Shown here piece by piece: positions 41,255-48,735 of a stretch of 64,000 nucleotides of DNA. The DNA comes from Bacillota bacterium (GTDB taxonomy: Bacteria; Bacillota; Clostridia; Lachnospirales; Lachnospiraceae). Each line of letters begins with the position of its first letter. Position 1 is the stretch's first letter. The stretch covers positions 248,001 through 312,000 of the forward strand of contig JAEXNR010000062.1 in the NCBI GenBank assembly GCA_023439505.1, read 5' to 3'. A model generated the notes under the pieces. That model saw nothing but the letters and a program-made list of their open reading frames with translations. It did not search any database and was not told the DNA's origin. A program made the translations under genes and the position numbers.

Positions 41255-43060
41255 ATGTTTGTTCAATTGTGGAATAAACTGAAAAGTATGAAATTGAATG
41301 TAAAATTTACAATCTTAATCATTACGTTTGTTTTGGTTCCGATTGCTGTTCTTTCTATGCTCTTATTCCAATTCATGGAAGAAAGTACCATTAAAGAAAA
41401 ATTAAACAGCATGGAATACAGTATGAATAAAAGCCATGATCAGATTATTAAGAATGTAAGCTCGATTAATATGTCAACACAGGTTTTTTTAAGCGATCAG
41501 TCATTGATGGTATACCTGAAGCAGGTAAAAGCAAATAATGTATTACATACAAAAGAATTGCTGGATTTCTACGAGCGAAATGTGAATTTCATGGAACGTC
41601 TTGTAGACAACAACCCTTATTTATACCAGATTCGTGTCTATGTTAACAGTGATACCATGCAGGAGATGATGCCAATATTTTATCGTAAAAGCCGTATGCA
41701 AAATCTTTCCTGGGCATCGGATCAAGAGATCCAGGGATGGAAGTTTGACTATACGGACACAATCTTTGACTCCTATCGTCCCGAGCAGAATAAGAAAATA
41801 ATGTCCCTGGTTACTACAATTCAGGATTTCTCTGACAGGGAACTGGGGATTATTGAGGCTGCCATGTATATGGAGACCATGTTTCCAAATCTCTATGAGA
41901 ATATTGACGGGGAATGGAACTTCTTTATCGATCAGAACGGCAACAAATATTACGGCGATAATTATGATCTGAAATCCGTTCAGTATTTAAATGAAATATT
42001 AAAGCAAATGCAGGGGAAGAAGAATATAACAAATAATTTTTATACGAAATTAGAAGGAGAGCCGGTTGTGATCGGATACATGCCGGTAAAGGAATTATCC
42101 GGTACCTTAATTTGCGTACATAGTGCGGAAGCTGAATTGGCGAGGATTCGCACCTTGCGCAATGGATTTGTTCTTATCATGGCTTTTATATTATTATTTC
42201 TGGTATTTGTTATCAATATCGTTGTGAAATCCTTATTGCATCAGCTTTATGATGTTTTGCATCGGATTCGTAAGGTGCAGAAGGGGGATTTGAATGTCGT
42301 CTTTGAAAATAGAAATAATGATGAGATGGGTGAGCTGGGAGAGCAGATCAATAAGATGCTCATCCAGATCAAACTGTTAATGGAAGATAATATTAAGCGT
42401 GAAATTCTGGCGAAGAATTCCGAAATGAAAAATCTTCAAAATCAAATTAATGCGCATTTTCTTTATAATGTCATGGAATCCATCAAAATGATGGCGGAGA
42501 TTGAGGAGCAATATGAAATTTCGGATGCAATAACAAACCTGGGCAAGCTGCTCCGGTATAGTATGAAATGGGATTCCAATAATGTTACTGTCCGGGATGA
42601 GATTGATTATATCAAGAGCTATCTGATCTTGATTAATCTGCGGTTTGATTATGAAATATATCTTTCGCTTAATATTCCGGAGATCATTTATGCGCAGAGG
42701 ATACCCAAAATGTCTCTTCAGCCCATCGTTGAAAATGCAATTTATCATGGGATAGAACAGATGGCCGAAGATACTAATATTTATATCAAGGGGATTATTG
42801 AGGGGGACGACTGCATCATTGAAATATCGGATGCAGGACGGGGAATGACAGAAGATGAGGTTGAGAAATTATATAAACGGCTTTCCGGAGAAGTTGAGAT
42901 CTCCGGCGGAAGCGGAAACGGCATTGGATTAAAGAATGTTCAGGACCGGATTAAGATGAGCTACGGTGACAAATATAAGATCGGGATTAACTCGAAATTT
43001 GGCTGCTATACAAAGATTACGGTCCGGGTACCATTGTTAAAAGAGATATCGATGGAGTAG
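41255..43060 (+). CDS. Sensor histidine kinase, YesM family
   Basis: Membrane kinase of 601 residues. Helix one is at about 17-38, an extracellular sensor of about 260 residues follows, then helix two at about 305-325 (LIMAFILLFLVFVINIVV). A HAMP linker precedes INAHFLYNVMESIKMM, where the family's usual Pro before the phospho-His is Ala. The ATPase domain has VENAIYHG, DAGRGMT and GNGIGLKNVQDRI. It is co-transcribed with the upstream lipoprotein and the downstream regulator. By position it controls the beta-glucan genes that follow. Confidence 0.92.
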   Translation: MFVQLWNKLKSMKLNVKFTILIITFVLVPIAVLSMLLFQFMEESTIKEKLNSMEYSMNKSHDQIIKNVSSINMSTQVFLSDQSLMVYLKQVKANNVLHTKELLDFYERNVNFMERLVDNNPYLYQIRVYVNSDTMQEMMPIFYRKSRMQNLSWASDQEIQGWKFDYTDTIFDSYRPEQNKKIMSLVTTIQDFSDRELGIIEAAMYMETMFPNLYENIDGEWNFFIDQNGNKYYGDNYDLKSVQYLNEILKQMQGKKNITNNFYTKLEGEPVVIGYMPVKELSGTLICVHSAEAELARIRTLRNGFVLIMAFILLFLVFVINIVVKSLLHQLYDVLHRIRKVQKGDLNVVFENRNNDEMGELGEQINKMLIQIKLLMEDNIKREILAKNSEMKNLQNQINAHFLYNVMESIKMMAEIEEQYEISDAITNLGKLLRYSMKWDSNNVTVRDEIDYIKSYLILINLRFDYEIYLSLNIPEIIYAQRIPKMSLQPIVENAIYHGIEQMAEDTNIYIKGIIEGDDCIIEISDAGRGMTEDEVEKLYKRLSGEVEISGGSGNGIGLKNVQDRIKMSYGDKYKIGINSKFGCYTKITVRVPLLKEISME

Positions 43061-43075
43061 AAAGGGAGGATAGCG

Positions 43076-44557
43076 ATGAATACGGTTTTAATTGTTGAGG
43101 ATGAAAAAATGATTCGTCAGGGGATAAAGACTATCGTACAGCGCTCCGGTGTTCCGATTAATGTCATTATTGAATGCAGTAACGGTTTAATGGCACTGGA
43201 TATCCTGCGAAATCAAAAGGTTGATGTGATGTTTACAGATATCCGTATGCCGAAGATGAATGGCATTGAGTTGGTTACTGCCATACAGGAAATGAAAAAT
43301 AAACCTCTGATTATTGCCATCAGCGGATATGATGACTTTTCTTATGCGGTGGAAATGATGCGTATGGGCGTAAGGGAATATATTCTGAAACCGGTAGACC
43401 GTGATAAAGTGAGAGATATTCTGGAAAAACTGAATATAGAAATTGAGCAGAATAATGTGAATCATGATAAATCCAGAGAAGTCAGCTACCAGCAAATAAA
43501 ATATCTGATGTTGAATAAGCATATCTCCTCCCAGGAAGTCGAGGTTATTGTAAAGCAATGTGAAGAATATTTCTATACCGAACCATATGCCGTATGCTGT
43601 ACTCCTAAGAAAATAGCGCCGGACAAGCATAACAATCACTATATTCACCTGGGAGATATTGATTATCATGAAATCATCATTGTTCCCGAACAAAATAAAA
43701 ATTATCTCCTGAAAAATGAGTTAAAGAATAGCTTTGCCGGAGTGAGCAGCCTTCATCGGGGAATGGAGGAGCTGAAAATAGCATACGAAGAGTCAATCAT
43801 TGCCAGAAAACTTGCATATATTAAAGGGGAAGCCATCATGATTCACCAGGAAAAGGGGAATGGATTCCTTAATGCAGACAGAGCAGCAAAAGCGGATCAG
43901 AGCAAAGCAATCGATTCCGGTAAAATGATACAGATTGGTCAGATGATTGGGACGGATAAGATTAATGATGCAATTGTCTTATTGGAACGACTTGAAAAAG
44001 AAACCAGATGGGGCAGATATACCCTCGAAAATCTGGAAGAATATGTGGGACTTCTCATGGATACTATAAAGGAGACCTATCAAAATATTTTAACGCTGGA
44101 GGAAGAAGAATTAAGCCGGTTCCGGAATTTGTTTGGTTATCCCAGCATGGAGCTGTATTTCCAAAAGCTGATGGAATACATTATTAACATGAATGAGATT
44201 ATCAATACCCAGTTTGATGATTATAAAAATAAGCACAAGATACAGCAGGCCACGGAATATATCCGGGAAAACTTTGATAAGGATCTGAATATGGCAGTGG
44301 TATCCAATCATATTTCTATGAATTATTCCCTGTTCTCTTATGTATTTAAGCAGTATACCGGATATAATTTTGTAAATTATCTAAAAAATCTTCGCATCAA
44401 TGAGGCAAAGCATCTGCTCAGCGAGACAGATCTGTATGTAAATGAGATCAGCCAGCAGGTTGGTTATAATAATGAGAAGCATTTTATGAAAATATTTAAG
44501 AATACATGCGGTGTTTCCCCAACGGAATATCGCAAGAATATGATGCTGAATAAATGA
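43076..44557 (+). CDS. Response regulator, YesN/AraC type
   Basis: Regulator of 493 residues with a receiver domain (VEDEKMIRQG, phospho-acceptor Asp55 in MFTDIRMPKMNG, LKPV) and C-terminal AraC-type DNA-binding domain (MAVVSNHISMNYSLFSYVF, VNEISQQVGYNNEKHFMKIF, VSPTEYRKNM). It starts 16 bp after the kinase with GGGAGG upstream. Its recognition helices differ clearly from those of the two mannan-locus regulators, so a different operator is expected; the CACCTTTTT repeats at 48574 and 56061 are candidates. Confidence 0.92.
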   Translation: MNTVLIVEDEKMIRQGIKTIVQRSGVPINVIIECSNGLMALDILRNQKVDVMFTDIRMPKMNGIELVTAIQEMKNKPLIIAISGYDDFSYAVEMMRMGVREYILKPVDRDKVRDILEKLNIEIEQNNVNHDKSREVSYQQIKYLMLNKHISSQEVEVIVKQCEEYFYTEPYAVCCTPKKIAPDKHNNHYIHLGDIDYHEIIIVPEQNKNYLLKNELKNSFAGVSSLHRGMEELKIAYEESIIARKLAYIKGEAIMIHQEKGNGFLNADRAAKADQSKAIDSGKMIQIGQMIGTDKINDAIVLLERLEKETRWGRYTLENLEEYVGLLMDTIKETYQNILTLEEEELSRFRNLFGYPSMELYFQKLMEYIINMNEIINTQFDDYKNKHKIQQATEYIRENFDKDLNMAVVSNHISMNYSLFSYVFKQYTGYNFVNYLKNLRINEAKHLLSETDLYVNEISQQVGYNNEKHFMKIFKNTCGVSPTEYRKNMMLNK

Positions 44558-44588
44558 GATGAACCGGCAAGCTTCCAATTGTCATGAA

Positions 44589-44639
44589 TCAAAAGGGACT
44601 GCAGCACTATGGGAACATAGTTGCATCAGTCCCTTTTGA
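44589..44639. terminator. Bidirectional terminator between convergent genes
   Basis: TCAAAAGGGACTG on the left pairs with CAGTCCCTTTTGA on the right around an inner partial stem (CACTATG/CATAGT). The arms give T-rich 3' ends on both strands, suited to end transcription of both the response regulator and the opposing sensor gene. Confidence 0.85.
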
Positions 44640-46535
44640 CTATTTTGATTTATATTCCTGATCCGTATCCAGGGATTTTTCAGCCTGCTTGATCAGATTG
44701 GGAAGATAAAAGGTGCTATCCACATCCTGAATACTATAGCCATAATGAATATGAACGAAATAACTCTTCGCCTGCAGCTTGTTATAGTGATCCAGGTATT
44801 TGCGTACCTTGTTAAAGAATAACACCGCCTGTTCATTGCCGCAGTCAGGCAGGAGAAGGTAGAAACGACCATCTTCAAATCTGGCACAGATTGCGCCTTC
44901 CTCCAGAGCACTGTCCAAAGCATTACCGATTACCTGTATTGCAAAATTCCGGTCCTTGGTGTCGGAATGATTCGGAAAGGTATGCAGCCTGTCAAGATCA
45001 ATCACTCCGGCCATCAGTGTATAAGCTTCCTTATGAGCTCTGGAAATCAGCTGTTCTGCCATCTCATAAAATCCGTGACTGTTATAAAACCCGGTCAGTT
45101 CATCCTTCATATAAATCAGTTCCAGACGATCAACCAATAATCCCATATGTTTGGTATCACAGATATGCTTTAGCATACTGTTAACATTCATTAACCAGGT
45201 CATAAAGTTGAAATTATAGAATACCTGGTTATTATGAAAGGATATTGCCACATATCCAAACTTTAAATTACCAAAGAACAAAGGGGAATAAATATAAGCA
45301 GAGGAAGAATTCTTATAAATAAAATCAGGAAGAGAATCCCTTCTGTTAAAACTGCATTCTGATAACAGCTTGCCATCCTTTATCCCGTACTTTAGTATAA
45401 TCGTATTACTATCTTCTTCCTTTTCCTCGGCAAAAGCAATCTTTCTGATTTTACTGGGAACAAAATCCCAATCGCTGTATAGACACAGATAGAATTCCCT
45501 GTAGTTCTCCAGGTGTCTGACATATTTACCTAAAGTCTCCATCCCTTCGTCAAGATCTGTCATTCCCTGAAGGGTGGAGGACATATTCATGTCTGCAATC
45601 ATGGACTGTTCCATCGTCTCAATTTGATTCATCAGCCGATGAGGATAAAAGAAGGGATTTTCACCGGTAGATCTTAAACAGCCACAGGTAGCACCGATGT
45701 GGGGTACTGCTTTGATCACAGTAGTGGCGCTTATGGTTTCATCATCAATAATCTTAATCAGGGTATCAATTGCCGCGTTTCCAATCTCCTTAATGGGAAA
45801 GGTAACAGAAGTCAGCAAAGGGTTAATATTTTGCCCAAACTCCAGCGTATCACATCCGGTAACCGCAATATCTTCAGGAATGCGATACCCCCTGTGTAAA
45901 AGTACAGCCATCAGGTGTAAGGCCATACGATCGTTATAGCAGATAATCGCATCCGGTTTGGATGTATTTTGCATAAAATAATCGAGGGCCTGTTCAATAT
46001 TATCATATTGATAGTCGCTATCGATATGGTCCTGTTCTGAAACTGACAATTGATTTGCACTCATCGCCTTTTCATAATAATCATACCGTTTATCGGAATA
46101 ATTTTTTTCAATTTTATTTCCCAGATAACAAATTCGCTTATACTGATGCTGTTTGATCAGATGTTCCACAAGCTGCTCAGTGGGGCTGTCGTTATCTAAC
46201 ATAATTGTTGGATAGTCAGAGGGGAATTGTCCAACCTCTACGATGGGGCAGTGACATTTTTCTTTTAATGCGGTACGTATTTCTTCACGCAAGTCGGGGA
46301 TGGGGTAGGTACCGGATGCAAATATAATGCCTACATAGGTATCAAAATTTGGAATACACAGGATACTGTTTTCACCCATGCTGTAATTACCAAGGTTCTC
46401 TCCGTCATTTGAGGAGAAGATATCGATAAGATAACCATAAGTACTCGCCTTATCAATAATTCCCTGACATAATTCACTCTGATATCTTCCATATATATGT
46501 GAAACAAACACGCCGATTTTTTTAGAATGATACAT
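44640..46535 (-). CDS. LacI-like ligand sensor fused to a degenerate GGDEF domain
   Basis: Cytoplasmic protein of 631 residues. Residues about 1-275 form a LacI/GalR periplasmic-binding-like domain (KKIGVFVSHIYGRYQSELCQ, YTVRICYLG-type core around KRICYLGNKI, DAIICYNDRMALHLMAVL, GYRIPEDIAVTGCDTLEF) but without the DNA-binding headpiece. A middle region (about 300-460) leads into a GGDEF-type domain (about 470-600; DELTGFYNSHGFYEM). The active-site loop reads RFEDGRFYLLLP where RxGGDEFxxLLP is expected, so cyclase activity is improbable. AGGAGG precedes the ATG. It is probably a sugar-responsive signalling protein that acts by protein contacts or nucleotide binding. Confidence 0.85.
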   Translation of the reverse strand: MYHSKKIGVFVSHIYGRYQSELCQGIIDKASTYGYLIDIFSSNDGENLGNYSMGENSILCIPNFDTYVGIIFASGTYPIPDLREEIRTALKEKCHCPIVEVGQFPSDYPTIMLDNDSPTEQLVEHLIKQHQYKRICYLGNKIEKNYSDKRYDYYEKAMSANQLSVSEQDHIDSDYQYDNIEQALDYFMQNTSKPDAIICYNDRMALHLMAVLLHRGYRIPEDIAVTGCDTLEFGQNINPLLTSVTFPIKEIGNAAIDTLIKIIDDETISATTVIKAVPHIGATCGCLRSTGENPFFYPHRLMNQIETMEQSMIADMNMSSTLQGMTDLDEGMETLGKYVRHLENYREFYLCLYSDWDFVPSKIRKIAFAEEKEEDSNTIILKYGIKDGKLLSECSFNRRDSLPDFIYKNSSSAYIYSPLFFGNLKFGYVAISFHNNQVFYNFNFMTWLMNVNSMLKHICDTKHMGLLVDRLELIYMKDELTGFYNSHGFYEMAEQLISRAHKEAYTLMAGVIDLDRLHTFPNHSDTKDRNFAIQVIGNALDSALEEGAICARFEDGRFYLLLPDCGNEQAVLFFNKVRKYLDHYNKLQAKSYFVHIHYGYSIQDVDSTFYLPNLIKQAEKSLDTDQEYKSK

Positions 46536-46645
46536 AATGACCTCCTATACAGCACCTTTATATGTTTAATTTTAATGTAACCGGGAAGTAAAATCAAGTT
46601 CTTTATCAATAAATGGAAATGAAAACTACTAAAAAAAGCATACTG

Positions 46646-46694
46646 ATTGTATAAAAAAGAAGTTTTTTTTGCAACGGTAATGGTCTTAAATAAT
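46646..46694 (+). promoter_or_regulatory. Promoter region of GH55-like gene with shared element
   Basis: ATTGTATAAAAAAGAAG (46646-46662) matches 2634-2650 before the mannan response regulator except for one base, and the following TTTTTTTTGCAA resembles TTGTATTAGCAA there. A weak -10 (TTAAAT, 46686-46691) is at the same distance as TATAAT in the other copy. The remainder of the 195-bp gap from 46536 shows only AT-rich DNA. Confidence 0.5.
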
Positions 46695-46730
46695 AGATAG
46701 GACAAAATTGTACTTGAAAGGAATAAATAT

Positions 46731-48557
46731 ATGGGTGATGAGCAAACTTCGCATGTTATGGACAGAAGAAAGAAAGGATGTATTATTATCATTGTACTTG
46801 TAGTGTTATGTCTGGCGGTAATTATATTTTATATTTTGCATTCTTGTAAGAAACCAACGCAGGTTTTGATTACTTCATTTAAAACAGAGCTATTCGGTGA
46901 TAATGTATACATAGTTCGCCCGGAGGATGATCCTTTAAAGGTACAGAAGGTACTCGATGATCTGTATAAAGAGCAGGAGACAAACCAATTCGGAAGGGAA
47001 CGTTTTAGCATCTATTTTATGCCGGGACAATATGATGAATCAATCTTTGTCAGGGTAGGCTATTATATGCAGGTCGCAGGACTGGGGATTCTTCCGACCG
47101 ATACACAGATACCATGGCTGCAGTGCAATGCCAGATGGCTGGGTGATGATAATAATCATAATGCAACCTGTAATTTTTGGAGAAGTACAGAAAACCTCAC
47201 TGTTGAGAATAATGTGGTCTGGGCGGTATCACAGGCAACTTCCATGCGAAGAATGAATTTAATGGCATCACTTTATCTGCATGACGATTACGGGTGGGCC
47301 AGCGGAGGGTTTTTGTCTGATTCTGCTATCGCAAAGCTCACTGACTCGGGCTCACAGCAGCAATGGTTGTCCAGAAACAGTACCTGGAATGCCTGGGTAG
47401 GGCAAAACTGGAACATGGTATTTGTAGGGATAGGGGAAGGGAAAGCACCTAAGGGAACCTGGCCCGGAACGAAATACACTACCGTTGAAAAGACACCAGT
47501 TGTGCGTGAAAAGCCTTTCTTAGTATATGATTCTAAGAAAGGCTATGGGGTATTTGTACCTGATCTTAGAAAAGACTCCGCAGGTATCTCCTGGGAAAAT
47601 GGTGCGAAGGGTACATTTATCGATATTTCAAAGTTCTATGTTGCAAAAGCTGAAACGGATACGGCACAAACAATCAATGAAGCATTAGAAAAGGGAAAGA
47701 ACCTGATCCTGACACCGGGGGTGTATGAGTTGGATCAGCCGATACAGGTGAATGATCCCAATACAATTGTGCTGGGGATTGGTCTTGCAACTCTGGTTTC
47801 AGCCAAAGGCAATCACTGTATGGACGTAGCGGATGAAGATGGCATTATACTTGCTGGTATTTTATTTGATGCCGGACCGATAGAGTCTGAGACTTTACTG
47901 GAGGTTGGAACAGAAGGGGGTGATCAAAGCCATAAAGAAAATCCCATATCCCTAAGCGATGTATATTTCCGGGTTGGCGGAGCTTTGGAGGTTCCCGCTA
48001 AAACAAAGAACTGCGTGATTCTTCACAGCAATGATATCATCGGAGATAATTTCTGGGTCTGGAGAGCGGACCATGGATCGCAGGTGGCCTGGGATAAAAA
48101 TACAGCGCCCAACGGAATTATAGTCAATGGGGATAATGTTACCATCTATGCACTTATGGTAGAGCATTTTCAGGAATATCAGACGATCTGGAACGGGAAT
48201 GGAGGAAGAACCTATTTCTATCAAAGTGAAATCCCTTATGATGTCCCTAATCAACAAACATGGAAAAGCAATGGTGGAGCGGTGAACGGTTATGCTTCCT
48301 ATAAAGTTTCAGATGATGTCACCTCGCACGAGGCCTGGGGGCTTGGCATTTATTCCTTTAACAGAGACGCCAGGGTGGAATTGGAGCATCCGATGGAGAT
48401 TCCGGATCATAAGGGGGTTAAGATTCACAATGTCTGTACGGTCATGATTACCGGTAATCCTGGAATGTCACATATTATTAACGACAGCGGAAAGGCAGCG
48501 GTTACAGCAGGAAGCAGACAAATCATCAGAGAATATGAGGATGGGGTATTGAAATAG
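46731..48557 (+). CDS. Membrane-anchored double beta-helix protein, GH55-like
   Basis: Protein of 608 residues with one N-terminal membrane helix (about 16-38) and an extracellular body of two parallel beta-helix halves. It belongs to a family often labelled 'adenylyl cyclase' or 'coagulation factor 5/8-type' in actinobacteria, which I recognise from segments such as WAVSQATSMRRMNLMASLYL, YGWASGGFLSDSAI, QQQWLSRNSTWNAWVGQNWN, LILTPGVYELDQPIQV and FWVWRADHGSQVAW. The fold resembles GH55 exo-beta-1,3-glucanases and pectate-lyase-like proteins. No cyclase motif is seen. Position before two phosphorylases suggests an extracellular beta-glucan hydrolase; activity is unproven. Confidence 0.7.
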   Translation: MGDEQTSHVMDRRKKGCIIIIVLVVLCLAVIIFYILHSCKKPTQVLITSFKTELFGDNVYIVRPEDDPLKVQKVLDDLYKEQETNQFGRERFSIYFMPGQYDESIFVRVGYYMQVAGLGILPTDTQIPWLQCNARWLGDDNNHNATCNFWRSTENLTVENNVVWAVSQATSMRRMNLMASLYLHDDYGWASGGFLSDSAIAKLTDSGSQQQWLSRNSTWNAWVGQNWNMVFVGIGEGKAPKGTWPGTKYTTVEKTPVVREKPFLVYDSKKGYGVFVPDLRKDSAGISWENGAKGTFIDISKFYVAKAETDTAQTINEALEKGKNLILTPGVYELDQPIQVNDPNTIVLGIGLATLVSAKGNHCMDVADEDGIILAGILFDAGPIESETLLEVGTEGGDQSHKENPISLSDVYFRVGGALEVPAKTKNCVILHSNDIIGDNFWVWRADHGSQVAWDKNTAPNGIIVNGDNVTIYALMVEHFQEYQTIWNGNGGRTYFYQSEIPYDVPNQQTWKSNGGAVNGYASYKVSDDVTSHEAWGLGIYSFNRDARVELEHPMEIPDHKGVKIHNVCTVMITGNPGMSHIINDSGKAAVTAGSRQIIREYEDGVLK

Positions 48558-48573
48558 AGACATAAAAAAATAA

Positions 48574-48651
48574 AAAAAAGATACCTTTTTAAAAAAAAGA
48601 CACCTTTTTTGGGGGATGGATCTTTTATATAATTAGACTACTTTTATATAA
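48574..48651 (+). promoter_or_regulatory. Phased CTTTT repeats and promoter before phosphorylase operon
   Basis: AAAAAAGATACCTTTTT (48574-48590) and AAAAAAGACACCTTTTT (48593-48609) are 19 bp apart. Two further CTTTTATATAA copies (48622-48632, 48641-48651) keep nearly the same phase. A -10 TATAAT is at 48628-48633. The CACCTTTTT core recurs at 56062-56070 with the same distance to its -10, so it is a candidate site for the regulator at 43076. Confidence 0.55.
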
Positions 48652-48735
48652 AAGAGGCAAATGTCTAAGTCTGTGCCGGCACTGCAATCCACAGACTTAT
48701 GTAAGATCAGCTGCAGTGCAGAAAAGAGGATATAA

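Noticed and set aside
46731..48557. Adenylyl cyclase annotation for the beta-helix protein
   Set aside because: No nucleotide-cyclase catalytic motif is seen; the body is extracellular beta-helix, so the name common for homologues is not adopted.
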